In this document: piece by piece, positions 37,953 through 47,234 of the stretch
Numbering within the stretch: position 1 is the stretch's first letter
Layout of the letters: the number at the start of each line of letters is the position of its first letter
Source: Paenibacillus faecis
Lineage (GTDB): Bacteria > Bacillota > Bacilli > Paenibacillales > Paenibacillaceae
Direction of reading: 5' to 3'
DNA: 64,000 bases
Assembly: GCF_008084145.1 (NCBI RefSeq)
Contig: NZ_VSDO01000001.1
Coordinates: 510,840-574,839 of the forward strand
The notes under the pieces: model-generated
What the model was told of the DNA's origin: nothing
Databases searched by the model: none
What the model saw: only the letters and a program-made list of their open reading frames with translations
Translations under genes and position numbers: made by a program

Positions 37953-39638
37953 TTACGGACGGCTTTTCTTGTCCTTTTGCCATTGATTCACCTCGGCCGT
38001 AATATCCGCACCGCCAAGCCGATTCCATTCCTCGACAAACCGGTCGAATTGTTCTATGGGTTCGCCAAGTATGATATTAACGAAGTAATCATGCTGAAGA
38101 TTGTCCAGCAAGGTTTGTCTTTCGATCATGGTTTCGGTCGGTGCGCCGGCAAAAGCATCGAACAACAATTGATTGTTTTTTTCGTAATGGTCCAGGATAC
38201 TCATCGCACCGGAAGCCCCATAGATCTTTTCCCATCCCCAGCCGGATTCGCTGTCCTCTTCCCTATTTAAATACCGATCGATCCGGTCCTGTATAAATCC
38301 GGGCTCCCCTTGTAACTGTGACGTCGTATCCTCACGACGCGCTTCGACGATTTGCCGGTATGCCTTGAGGTTTTTATCAGCCGGGAAAGGAGTCACTGGA
38401 GACAATCCCCACACGGGCATAACATTGTTGTAGTAAGTCTCGTACTCGGCCGTTTTGCCCCAATTTTTTTCAAGATGCAGATTGAACATTTTAAGAATCG
38501 CCTCGGGGTAAGCGAAGTCCTTCCTTACGGCGTAAAAATAACTTGTGGTGAATTTAAGGGGAACCTTCGCCGCCTTCCCGGAGTCGGTAACGATGGGGTA
38601 AGCTTGCCATTCGGCATCCGGATCGCCGTTTCGGCTGGATTGAAGCAAGAACGATCCCCATTGCTCACCGTAAGCCATGCCGATCTTCCCATCGGCAACG
38701 AGCTGTTTTGCTTTGCTGCCGTTTTTAAAAATGAATTCACTGTCGATTTCATGGTTACGATACATCTCTTGAAGCGTTTTGAGCGCCTGTTTTACTTCGG
38801 GCTGAACGCCTCCGTATACGAGTTTGCCGCTCTCGTCTTCAAGCCATATGTTCGGGTAAGCTCCATATCCGGCCATGAATCCGGTTAAGCCCATGACGGG
38901 GTCCCACAAATACTGGGTAGCCGCGATTCCAAAAGTGTCCTGTTGACCATTCCCGTCGGGATCCCGTTCTGTAAACGCTTTCGAAACTTCCAAGACGTCA
39001 TCGATCGTTTTCGGAGGCTGTAATCCCAGTCGATCCAGCCAATCCGTTCGAAGCCACAAGAACATCGCCTTTTCGACAGAGGAATCGGTCTCCGGTATGC
39101 CCATCAGCTTGCCGTCGATCATGCCGGATTCCAGGGTGCCGCTTCCTTCTTGGCGATGAACTTGTTGTGTCAACGGTGAAGCATATTCCTTGTAAACCTT
39201 CGTCAGATCCTGAATCAGACCGGCATGGCTAAGTTGCCTCAGCTGTTGGGCATTCACCTTAACGATATCGGCGATGTCTCCTGAAGCCAGCATAATATCC
39301 AGCTTCTTGTGGTACTGTTCGCTTCTCACAGCCCATTTGTATTTGATTTGAATGCCCAGAACTTGTTCGTACAACCGGATCCAACGGTTGTCCTCCAGCG
39401 TTTCATCGGGCAATGCCTTCAGCATATCTTCCAAACCATCGTCGATTTCTCTTACAAACTCAACCTCGATCGGCGGATAAAATTCGCTTAATGACTTATC
39501 GCTGTATACGCCCTCCCCCTGTGTTTCCGGCTCCCGATGATGGACGATACCGCTGCTTTGGTGACAAGACGCCATTGTTGAACCTAACAGTAAAGTACTT
39601 AACACGACCTTGGACAAGTTCTTTACGATGATCCGCAA
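37953..39638 (-). CDS. Extracellular solute-binding lipoprotein
   Basis: A 561-residue lipoprotein with lipobox STMASC after the signal peptide, followed by a flexible charged linker. The type-1 solute-binding fold resembles LplA-like proteins (KLDIMLASGDIADIVKV, LWLRTDWLDRLGLQPPKTIDDVLEVSKAF, GMAYGEQWGS). The TTG at 39638 is the start, with AAAGGGTG seven bases before it. No permease gene follows. Downstream are the kinase and regulator, and upstream, beyond a terminator, is a permease pair. It may deliver its ligand to that pair, to the importer of another locus, or serve as a sensor partner of the kinase. Confidence 0.9.
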   Translation of the reverse strand: MRIIVKNLSKVVLSTLLLGSTMASCHQSSGIVHHREPETQGEGVYSDKSLSEFYPPIEVEFVREIDDGLEDMLKALPDETLEDNRWIRLYEQVLGIQIKYKWAVRSEQYHKKLDIMLASGDIADIVKVNAQQLRQLSHAGLIQDLTKVYKEYASPLTQQVHRQEGSGTLESGMIDGKLMGIPETDSSVEKAMFLWLRTDWLDRLGLQPPKTIDDVLEVSKAFTERDPDGNGQQDTFGIAATQYLWDPVMGLTGFMAGYGAYPNIWLEDESGKLVYGGVQPEVKQALKTLQEMYRNHEIDSEFIFKNGSKAKQLVADGKIGMAYGEQWGSFLLQSSRNGDPDAEWQAYPIVTDSGKAAKVPLKFTTSYFYAVRKDFAYPEAILKMFNLHLEKNWGKTAEYETYYNNVMPVWGLSPVTPFPADKNLKAYRQIVEARREDTTSQLQGEPGFIQDRIDRYLNREEDSESGWGWEKIYGASGAMSILDHYEKNNQLLFDAFAGAPTETMIERQTLLDNLQHDYFVNIILGEPIEQFDRFVEEWNRLGGADITAEVNQWQKDKKSRP

Positions 39639-39755
39639 CAGATAACACCCTTTCTATCGATTAATTGTATTATTATACTTTATCCACCAAGGCCCACAAT
39701 AGCCATTTTTTTACTTCCCATCCCGTCATTTACTTGTTGGACGCCGCATGCGCGC

Positions 39756-39790
39756 AAAAAACCGCCATCCCCCAGACACGGGGCGGCGGT
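39756..39790 (-). terminator. Rho-independent terminator after the large transport operon
   Basis: ACCGCC-CCCC pairs with GGGG-GGCGGT over 39761-39790. On the minus strand the stem is followed by TTTTTT. It closes the operon running from 52593 to 39806 and separates it from the binding-protein/kinase/regulator group. Confidence 0.85.
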
Positions 39791-39805
39791 CATCATCATG
39801 AAATG

Positions 39806-40750
39806 TCAACCTACGATGCCGGTACGCTCGATGCTCTCTACGAAATAACGTTGCACGAACAAATAGATGATAATTAAAGGGAGGATGGCCAGTAAAATCC
39901 CCGTATCCTGCACCATGCTCAAATAAAAGGGATCCGCCTTCGACGGATCTCCGCCGAGCATAATGGACAGGTTGTACGGCAGCGACGAGAGCTGCGTGGA
40001 CATGACCTTGCTTGATGTCAGGTAAGTCGTCGTGTAGAAGCTGTCGTTCCACTGCCAGACAAAGGAGAACAACGCCGTGGTCAGGATGGCAGGGATTGCG
40101 TTTGGCATCATGATGCGGGTAAACGTAGTTCCTATGCCGGCGCCGTCAATATAGGCCGCTTCCTCTACTTCCTTCGGAATCCCGCGGAAAAATTGTCGGA
40201 AGATAAAGATATACAAACCGGCTTTGAGCGAATTGGCCGTCAGCGAAGTCAGGATGAACGGCCAATAGCTGTTCAACAAATTGACGGACTTGCCGGTGAT
40301 CAGCGGTATCAGGCCCAACAGCGTAAACTCTTTCAGGTTTAAATAAATGGGAATAAGGATCGTCGTGGGCGGTACCAGGATCGTAAGGATGACGCAAGCA
40401 AACAAAAGCCCGCTTCCCTTGAACTTCAGCCGCGCAAAACCGTAACCGGCCAGAGCACAGGAGGCTGCGGTCAGAAGAGTCGTCATGGCCGATAGCACGA
40501 AGGTGTTAAACAGCGTTGGCCAATAATCCATAATTCGGATAGCGTCCAGGAAATTACTCATCGTGAAATTTTCCGGAATCCAGACGACGACCGGTGAGTA
40601 GAGATCCCTCTTGTCTTTGAACGCCGTTGAAATCTTTTGCAGAATCGGATACAGAATGACGAAGGACAGTCCAAAAATCAAGGTGAACCGGATCAAGGAC
40701 CAAAAGCCTCTTTTCCAATTCTCAAGCGACAACCATCGGGAAACCGACAT
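39806..40750 (-). CDS. Carbohydrate ABC transporter permease (MalG/LplC-like), pair 2
   Basis: A 314-residue permease with six membrane spans and the EAA loop IPKEVEEAAYIDGAGIGTTFTRIMMP. The ATG at 40750 has AAGG about eight bases upstream and is preferred over the GTG at 40759. The gene lies 15 bases after its partner permease and ends the operon just before a terminator. The substrate is unknown, probably an oligosaccharide. Confidence 0.9.
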   Translation of the reverse strand: MSVSRWLSLENWKRGFWSLIRFTLIFGLSFVILYPILQKISTAFKDKRDLYSPVVVWIPENFTMSNFLDAIRIMDYWPTLFNTFVLSAMTTLLTAASCALAGYGFARLKFKGSGLLFACVILTILVPPTTILIPIYLNLKEFTLLGLIPLITGKSVNLLNSYWPFILTSLTANSLKAGLYIFIFRQFFRGIPKEVEEAAYIDGAGIGTTFTRIMMPNAIPAILTTALFSFVWQWNDSFYTTTYLTSSKVMSTQLSSLPYNLSIMLGGDPSKADPFYLSMVQDTGILLAILPLIIIYLFVQRYFVESIERTGIVG

Positions 40751-40765
40751 TGCTTTCACCTTCTT

Positions 40766-41683
40766 CTATTCATGATAAAAGACCTTGCTGGACACAAAGT
40801 ACGTACTTATCAACAGGATGAGGGAGATGGCGGCGAAATAAATCCAAGCCATGGCGGAACTCAGGCCGAAATCGAATTGAACGAAGCCCGTCGTTCGGAT
40901 CAAGTCCGTCAGTTCATTTCGCGAGAACGAGTCGATAATCGTATAAATCATATTGACCAGGATCATCGGGCTAACCATCGGAAACGTGATTTTCCAGAAG
41001 GCCTCATACCCCGTGGCTCCCTCCATCTTGGACGCTTCATACAATTGCGGCGATATCGTCTGTATGGCGGCCAGGAAGATGAGGATCTGCACTCCGGATT
41101 GACTCACGATTTCATAGATCCGATCCACAGCTCCGGTCAAATAGTTTACGATCGTCTCGCTCACGCCGGCTTGAAGCATCAGCCGTTCAAGTTCAAAACT
41201 TCCCAATGCGTTGATCAGCCCGCTGGAACCGGCATTTTGCGCATTGACAGCCTGAACGAGGCTGCCGCTTTCCAGGGTCAGAATCACCCCGGAAGCAAGG
41301 ATAACAGGCAGGAAGAAGATCGCTCTGGCAAAGGAACGGCCTAGAAATTTTTGGTTCAGGACGACAGCCAGAAACAAGCTGAAAATAACGATGAGGGGTA
41401 CGTTCACCACCATATCGACAATCGCCTCGGTCAGCAATCGGTTAAAACTGGTGTTGACCGTAAATGCCGCTACGTAATTCGTTAACCCCTTGAGCGAAAT
41501 GCTGATTCCTTGGGAATTCGCGGTTACCTCGCTGAAACTGTAGATCAGGGAAGACAGCAAGGGAATCAGGAAAAAAAAGATAAAGCCGACCAGCCAAGGC
41601 GTCACATAGGCGATGCCCCATAAAGCCTTCTGTTTCCCATAGTTTCTTGGCTTCGCCCCAAATCGCCGCGTTAAGGATTTCAT
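40766..41683 (-). CDS. Sugar ABC transporter permease (MalF/LplB-like), pair 2
   Basis: A 305-residue permease with six spans and EAA loop ISPQLYEASKMEGATGYEAFWKITFP. The periplasmic loop between spans 3 and 4 (about residues 130-190) is longer than in most LplB proteins. The start overlaps the stop of the DUF5696 gene by four bases (ATGA), so translation of permease pair 2 is coupled to that lipoprotein. It forms a channel with the permease encoded just downstream. Confidence 0.9.
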   Translation of the reverse strand: MKSLTRRFGAKPRNYGKQKALWGIAYVTPWLVGFIFFFLIPLLSSLIYSFSEVTANSQGISISLKGLTNYVAAFTVNTSFNRLLTEAIVDMVVNVPLIVIFSLFLAVVLNQKFLGRSFARAIFFLPVILASGVILTLESGSLVQAVNAQNAGSSGLINALGSFELERLMLQAGVSETIVNYLTGAVDRIYEIVSQSGVQILIFLAAIQTISPQLYEASKMEGATGYEAFWKITFPMVSPMILVNMIYTIIDSFSRNELTDLIRTTGFVQFDFGLSSAMAWIYFAAISLILLISTYFVSSKVFYHE

Positions 41684-44238
41684 GACGCTTCACCACCCGT
41701 ATAATAGCTTTCGGCTTCAATCGTAACGTCGTCCACCGTCACCGGGACGCGATTGTAATTGACGATAACGTAAGCGCCGCTTTCGTAAACCGTCTTGAAC
41801 ACGCGGTCGCTCAATTCCTCATGTCCGATGATGCGCTCGTGGCGAACCTTTTGCAGGAAGGCGTTCACTTCCCCGTAAATATCGACGGCTTGATCCATCC
41901 AGAACTCGTAATTCGCGGAGAACAGATCGTCATACTCCGTACCCTTCACTTTGTGATTGGGTTCATAGATCCATGCGAAGTACACCCCCGAACCGTACTC
42001 CAAGCACCGCAAAATATATCGGTTTGCGTCGGTGTAAGAGGTCAGGTTGTACGGCGCTCCGGTATAGTCGATACTCCCGCGCACGACCATTTGAAAGAAC
42101 GGAATTTCCGCGTCTTCGATCTTAAAGCCGCTGCTTGACATAGGCGCATGGGTGATATCGCTTAAGAAAGGCAGCGCATAAGCGTTTCCACCGTCAGCCA
42201 TGACCTGGAGGTCGGCACCGGAAATCTGGTTCAGCGCATCGAGAGACAACTGCTCGGACGCTGTACGGTCAATTTGGCGATTTTTGCGAAAATCGCTGTC
42301 CAATTCGGCGGCCAAATCGGAGAGCGAAACGCCGAGCGCATCATATTTCCCGAAGTCCTTCAGAAAAGCTGCCGTGTAGTCGCCTATAAGCCGCGGGGAT
42401 ACGACATAGGACGGTGACCCGCTACGATCCCTCCGATTTAACGCGGGGTTCAAAGGATAAATCTCGGCGGGAACGCCTCGCAGCGTTCTGGCCGCCTCCT
42501 TCGCTTCGTTGAACCCCGAACCGGACAACGCGGTGAGGATGGCGACATCCGGATATAGCGATATCCCGTTCTTGTTAGTATAGGATACGAGCTGCCGAAG
42601 CCCCTTCTCTCCCCCGATCTTAGCGTCCACCGAAATACCGGCCGGAACTTCGTGATCCAGCCCCTTGTTGAACCAGCCGCTATATTTCAATTTGATGTCG
42701 TGAACGCCTCGTTCCTTTAATTCCGTTAAGATACGCTCCGCCTGTTCAAACGTGGTCAGCGGTTCCAGCGCTTGATACGGAATTCCCGCAAAGTGCTTTT
42801 TCTTACTGATGCCGCCGACAAGCTGGAGATAAAAAGGTGTATTCTCCCCCTTCCTCTCGGCGATTTCGGGGAGGCCGCCATGTCGCTCCAAATAACTCCT
42901 GTAGTAGGCGGCGAGTCCTGGATAGGAAGCCGACTGCTTGCCCACGAACGCATATCGGACCGAAAAATCGCTTTGCATCGGCTCTTCCTGAAATTTTGGA
43001 ATCGAGCGCTGCTGGCCGTTCGCATCCAAGCTTAAGTCGCCTTTGTTGATCACCGTGAACGTCGGATAGACGTAGTTATAGCTGTTCAGTCTACCGCTGA
43101 CGTCGGCCTGGATCGTCGCGACCGGGGCGCCTTCTTCGATGATGCCGAGAAATGCCCCGCCTTCACGGATAATGCCGAACACCGGCAGCCTGACTTCCTC
43201 GCCGCTTTCCGCCGATTCGATCCGGCTCAGGGCCCGATCTGTCCCGTAAACCGGCTGCTGGTAGGGTGGATATCCGGTCTTGCCGTTATTAAAATGAATC
43301 AGCGCCCCCGATCCGTCCGGAACGAGAATCGAGCCCTTTTCTTCCGGTCCTCCGGCACCGAAGAAGCTCAGGAACGATATCGTGTTCACCGGATATTCAG
43401 CGGGAAAATCGATGCTGGAAGCCGGAATCTTGGCGAGCAGGCTGTCGCCGTCCAGCGTATATTCCATCGAAGCATGAAACACGCGCGGTTCCGGTTTGGT
43501 TTGATCCAGATGGTTTTCCTTGATATCGACCAGCAAATCTTCCTCGGTATATCCGGCAGCTTCAAAGGCTTTAAGCGCCCGTTCAAGCTGAAGGCCTTTG
43601 AGCGTACCGTCAGACCGGACATACACCCCCTGTTCGACATCTTCGGTGTACGCGATTTTTAGCGTTCGCTGGCCGGCGCTGTCCAGCTTGGTTAACAGGT
43701 TCTGTTCAAAGCGGGACTTGCTGATCTTCTGGGGCAGATCGTCGATCGTTTTCTTGTCCGAGCCGAACCGGTAGTTTACGCGAACGCCATTTGCGATTTC
43801 CTCCATGCCAATTTGCTTGTAGTTTACGCTATCGGCGTGCGAATTGACGGAATTTATCTGTCCGAAACTGTTATAAAAATCAAGCTTCAACTGAGAGGAC
43901 AACAAGCTCTTGTTCACGCCTGTAGCCAGCGGATCCGACTCACGGCCCGGGGGGTTGCTGTGCCAAACTTCCCCGCTCGCCTTATGCACGACGGCGATCG
44001 CCCCCGTCTGATCGTCCGCCAGCAACTGAAGCAGATCGTTCTCGGCGATGCCTTTCATTCCTTTGACGCTCGGATTAACGAAAGATGACTTCAGGGCTGC
44101 TCCCGGACTAAAGGTTTCGGTGAGCCTGTTGCCTTCGCCGCCTGTCGCCTCTTCGGGTCCTTTAACCGTACAGCCGGCCATCATCAGCGCTGTCAGTACA
44201 CTGGCAGCAAGCAGCACGGTTCTAGCGAAATTGCCCAT
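41680..44238 (-). CDS. DUF5696-type lipoprotein, glycosidase-like architecture
   Basis: An 852-residue lipoprotein with signal peptide and lipobox ALMMAGC. The N-terminal half (about 60-420) is beta-rich, with VWHSNPPGRESDP and SILVPDGSGALIHFNNG. The C-terminal half (about 460-780) alternates strands and helices like a TIM barrel (DIKLKYSGWFNKG, SLYPDVAIL, ALGVSLSDLAAEL, DLQVMADGGNAYALPF, FQMVVRGSIDYTGAPYNLT). This recalls retaining glycosidases with a beta-sandwich followed by a barrel, but no catalytic residue is proven. AAGGAGGAGG precedes the ATG. It is coupled to permease pair 2 and follows Yip1 and NHL genes, so it may bind or cut the transported glycan at the cell surface. Confidence 0.8.
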   Translation of the reverse strand: MGNFARTVLLAASVLTALMMAGCTVKGPEEATGGEGNRLTETFSPGAALKSSFVNPSVKGMKGIAENDLLQLLADDQTGAIAVVHKASGEVWHSNPPGRESDPLATGVNKSLLSSQLKLDFYNSFGQINSVNSHADSVNYKQIGMEEIANGVRVNYRFGSDKKTIDDLPQKISKSRFEQNLLTKLDSAGQRTLKIAYTEDVEQGVYVRSDGTLKGLQLERALKAFEAAGYTEEDLLVDIKENHLDQTKPEPRVFHASMEYTLDGDSLLAKIPASSIDFPAEYPVNTISFLSFFGAGGPEEKGSILVPDGSGALIHFNNGKTGYPPYQQPVYGTDRALSRIESAESGEEVRLPVFGIIREGGAFLGIIEEGAPVATIQADVSGRLNSYNYVYPTFTVINKGDLSLDANGQQRSIPKFQEEPMQSDFSVRYAFVGKQSASYPGLAAYYRSYLERHGGLPEIAERKGENTPFYLQLVGGISKKKHFAGIPYQALEPLTTFEQAERILTELKERGVHDIKLKYSGWFNKGLDHEVPAGISVDAKIGGEKGLRQLVSYTNKNGISLYPDVAILTALSGSGFNEAKEAARTLRGVPAEIYPLNPALNRRDRSGSPSYVVSPRLIGDYTAAFLKDFGKYDALGVSLSDLAAELDSDFRKNRQIDRTASEQLSLDALNQISGADLQVMADGGNAYALPFLSDITHAPMSSSGFKIEDAEIPFFQMVVRGSIDYTGAPYNLTSYTDANRYILRCLEYGSGVYFAWIYEPNHKVKGTEYDDLFSANYEFWMDQAVDIYGEVNAFLQKVRHERIIGHEELSDRVFKTVYESGAYVIVNYNRVPVTVDDVTIEAESYYTGGEAS

Positions 44239-44250
44239 CTTTCCTCCTCC

Positions 44251-44877
44251 TTAATTTCTCATGACCAATTCTTGATAGATGACGGAGATAAAGGCCACAA
44301 TCTGTTGGACCAGGCTGAAAAACAGCAAACTGATAAAAGCCATGAATCCCATGGCGACCAGGGTCAGCATCATAATTCCGATCGTTTTGGACGGGGAAAA
44401 CTGATGCACGGTCATATTGCCGACAAACAGCAGATAAACGAACCAGAGAACCGCAACGGAGTTGGAAAAATAATAGAAGGCGGTCTCTTGCAGCGAAACG
44501 AGATTGCTGAGCCATATCCATGGAAATTGAATGATCACGAGCGGAAGGAGCGCGAAGCAGGTCGAGGTAAAAATTTCGACGAACTTGCCTTCTCCGTCCA
44601 TTAAGGTCGTAAGCGACCAATTGGCCACGCACCAGAACAACACCGGCACGATCACATATGCAATTTCCATAAGGCTGTTCATAGTCTCGGGATTGTACAC
44701 ATGGACTAGAAAACCGCTGTACTGGCTCCCCAAAATATTGGTAACGGCCACCAGAAACAATACGCAAAACGAAATGATTAACGTGAATTTCTGGTTGCGA
44801 TCGTATTTCAGGTCCCAGTAGCCCTCAAAGGGATGAACCATGAGATTTAGGGGGAATCGAATCCAGTCCCTGCTCAT
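44251..44877 (-). CDS. Yip1-family integral membrane protein
   Basis: A 208-residue protein with five predicted membrane spans (FTLIISFCVLFLVAVTNIL, IAYVIVPVLFWCVANWSL, TCFALLPLVIIQFPWIWL, VAVLWFVYLLFVGNM, IMMLTLVAMGFMAFISLLFF). The layout and the opening PLNLMVHPFEGYWDLKYD are typical of bacterial YIP1/YesU-like membrane proteins. The start overlaps the NHL gene stop by four bases. It may scaffold or gate the neighbouring transporter, since Yip1 proteins recur in such sugar-transport operons. Function is unknown. Confidence 0.82.
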   Translation of the reverse strand: MSRDWIRFPLNLMVHPFEGYWDLKYDRNQKFTLIISFCVLFLVAVTNILGSQYSGFLVHVYNPETMNSLMEIAYVIVPVLFWCVANWSLTTLMDGEGKFVEIFTSTCFALLPLVIIQFPWIWLSNLVSLQETAFYYFSNSVAVLWFVYLLFVGNMTVHQFSPSKTIGIMMLTLVAMGFMAFISLLFFSLVQQIVAFISVIYQELVMRN

Positions 44878-46334
44878 GCGGAAGCCCCCTTTCTTCGTCC
44901 TTTCACTTTCCGAAGCCTTGTCGCGGCAAATATACCGATTCCGACCAAGAACAGCATCGTCATGATCACCGGAAAATGTTCCCGCATGACTTCCTTGCGG
45001 TATAGCAGGAATGCCTTGGAATAGTTCTTCTGATCCAAACTGCGATTAAAATGCTTCATGGCGTCCTTATAATCGCCTTGACGAAGCAAGGCTTTTCCGA
45101 TCCCCGCATAGGCGAATTCCAGATTGGCATTCATGGCGATCGTTCGATTAAACAACTTAAAAGCGGTTTCTTCCTCGCCGCGATAATAGCTTTTGACCGC
45201 TTCATTCAGCGTCCGTCCGTACTCGGTCGTTCGAAAGACGGTAATTTCGCCAAGCGCTTTATCCAGCACAAGAAAATCCTCGCCGATTCGATCGAGGGCG
45301 GCCGGTGTATGAAACTGACCCAATTGGTTCCCCAGCCCGCCGAATACGTACATCAGATGACCGTCCCCGTTGTAAGTGAACACCCGCCCTCGCTTGCTAT
45401 CGAGAACGGAATAAATCTCGCTGTCGGTAACATCGATGTCGGTCAACTTGGAAGGACCTTCGCTGCTGATGTAAAGAATGTCGCCCTGCGGATCGGAATA
45501 CCCTGTTCTTCTTAAAATATCGCTGCCCCGGGCGTTAAGCTTCTTAATGTTATCCCCCCACTGGTCCCCATTAGTGGCATAAATGAATCCTTCCGGGTCG
45601 ATATCCAGATTCGTAAACTCCGTGGGCGTAAACACGACCATCTGGCTGCGCTGGGCCTTGGTCGAGATCTGCTTCCAGAAATACTCAACCGGGTCGATGT
45701 GAACACGATTTGCGCCGATGAAGGAAGTGAAATGGCCGTCGGCGTTAAATTCCATGAATCCGTCAAACACGCCGCCAGCCATAACATAGATCCGCTTGGC
45801 TTGATCCATCACAACGCGCACAGGTTCAAATTTAAACGAATCCTTCAGCAATTCGGAGTCCGGAGAATCGATAATCTTAACCAATCGGAAATCGGAATCC
45901 AAATGTACCACCCTCTGATGGCCCGTATCCGCTACGAGCACATCTCCGTCATCGCTGACGAATATCCCTTGCGGATTAAGGAAACCGTCCGGCTGGCCTT
46001 CCCTCGTGAAGGATTCCACCGTGGATACCAGCTTGAATTCGTCGTCCAGCACAACAATCCGGTTGTTGCCGGAATCCAGCACATAAACGTAGTTAGCGCC
46101 GGTAACGTGCATATCGCTCGGTTCTTTGAACGGCTTCGTCCCCAAATCCGGGCCGGTTAACAACTCTGTCGCCGCATAAGCGGCCGGCGCTGCCACGGCA
46201 TCGCCCCAATAGGAATAATTGTAGGAGTCCGTGGCGCCCTCGGCGCTGACGTTTCCCGTTCCTGCGACAAACCCCAATAAGCAGCAGAACAGGATCAGGA
46301 GAGGCGTTTTCAGTTGGCGCAAGCTGTTTGTCAA
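44874..46334 (-). CDS. NHL-repeat beta-propeller protein with TPR and C-terminal membrane anchor
   Basis: A 486-residue protein. The signal peptide ends near NVSAEG. NHL propeller blades occupy about 60-370 (PSDMHVTGANYVYVLDSGNNRIVVLD, NPQGIFVSDDGDVLVADTGHQRVVHLD, and further degenerate blades). TPR-like repeats lie at about 390-450 (GEEETAFKLFNRTIAMNANLEFAYAGIGKALLRQGDYKDAMKHFNRSLDQK region). A membrane span (FPVIMTMLFLVGIGIFAATRL) and a basic tail close it. The TTG at 46334 starts it, with AAAGGAGG ten bases upstream. It would be an outward-facing protein-interaction platform for the operon's transporters or the DUF5696 lipoprotein. Confidence 0.85.
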   Translation of the reverse strand: MTNSLRQLKTPLLILFCCLLGFVAGTGNVSAEGATDSYNYSYWGDAVAAPAAYAATELLTGPDLGTKPFKEPSDMHVTGANYVYVLDSGNNRIVVLDDEFKLVSTVESFTREGQPDGFLNPQGIFVSDDGDVLVADTGHQRVVHLDSDFRLVKIIDSPDSELLKDSFKFEPVRVVMDQAKRIYVMAGGVFDGFMEFNADGHFTSFIGANRVHIDPVEYFWKQISTKAQRSQMVVFTPTEFTNLDIDPEGFIYATNGDQWGDNIKKLNARGSDILRRTGYSDPQGDILYISSEGPSKLTDIDVTDSEIYSVLDSKRGRVFTYNGDGHLMYVFGGLGNQLGQFHTPAALDRIGEDFLVLDKALGEITVFRTTEYGRTLNEAVKSYYRGEEETAFKLFNRTIAMNANLEFAYAGIGKALLRQGDYKDAMKHFNRSLDQKNYSKAFLLYRKEVMREHFPVIMTMLFLVGIGIFAATRLRKVKGRRKGASA

Positions 46335-46352
46335 TCGGGTCAGACCTCCTTT

Positions 46353-47234
46353 CTAGTCCTTCATCCCTGAAGTGGCCATCGTCTGCATGACGCTGCTCTG
46401 GGAGATGATAAAGAGCGTGATGGGAACGATCATCAAGAGCAAAGCAACGGCCGCGCCGACGCCGGCTCTTGCGATTCCTCCTTGCGTGATCTGTCCCAGC
46501 GCAAAATGCAAAGTCTTCAGATGCTCGCTGTATATAAAATTGCCGCCATCGCTGCCCCAAAGCGCCGGAAATTGCAAAATCATCAGCGTCAGCCAGGCAG
46601 GCTTCACGTTCGGCATCACGACGGACCAGTAGATCCGATACTCGCTGGCCCCGTCGATTTTGGCCGCTTCGAGCAGCGCGTCGGGAATTTGCTCCATAAA
46701 CTGCTTCATCAGGAACAGCCCGAGGGGAAAAGCCAAGGAAGGCACGATGATGGAAGCATGCGTATTGATCCAACCCAGCCAAGACATGACCATATAGTTG
46801 GGGATCGCCGTTACATGGGGCGAAAACATCAAGGCGAGGACCACGATGGAGAACAGCGCTTTCGAGCCGGGAAACCGATATTTGGCCAGCGGATAGGCCG
46901 CTGCGGACGCGAGCAGGATATGTCCGGCCGTGCCAATGATAGTGATCCATAACGTGTTTGCGAAATAACGCGATAAAGGTACCCAGGAATTCCCCATTAA
47001 CACCAGCAAATCCAGAAAATTATCCATCGTCGGATTGTTTACGAAAAACCGCGGAGGGAAAATGAACAATTCGTCCAGCGGTTTGAAGGCGTTGTTCACT
47101 GCATAGATCAAAGGCAGCGCCATGAAAGCTCCGAACAAGGCGAGCAGCGCAAACAGCAAAATGCTGACGGTCAAAGAGCGGTTCAGCGTTCTCGGGATCC
47201 GCAGCGTTCGGATGATTTTCGCAGTCAACGTCAC
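46353..47234 (-). CDS. Carbohydrate ABC transporter permease (LplC/MalG-like), pair 1
   Basis: A 293-residue permease with six spans and EAA loop IPDALLEAAKIDGASEYRIYWSVVMP. Its GTG start at 47234 overlaps the stop of the partner permease gene (GTGA), so the two are coupled. It is followed by the NHL gene after 18 bases. Together with the permease encoded just upstream it forms the first import channel of the operon. Confidence 0.92.
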   Translation of the reverse strand: MTLTAKIIRTLRIPRTLNRSLTVSILLFALLALFGAFMALPLIYAVNNAFKPLDELFIFPPRFFVNNPTMDNFLDLLVLMGNSWVPLSRYFANTLWITIIGTAGHILLASAAAYPLAKYRFPGSKALFSIVVLALMFSPHVTAIPNYMVMSWLGWINTHASIIVPSLAFPLGLFLMKQFMEQIPDALLEAAKIDGASEYRIYWSVVMPNVKPAWLTLMILQFPALWGSDGGNFIYSEHLKTLHFALGQITQGGIARAGVGAAVALLLMIVPITLFIISQSSVMQTMATSGMKD

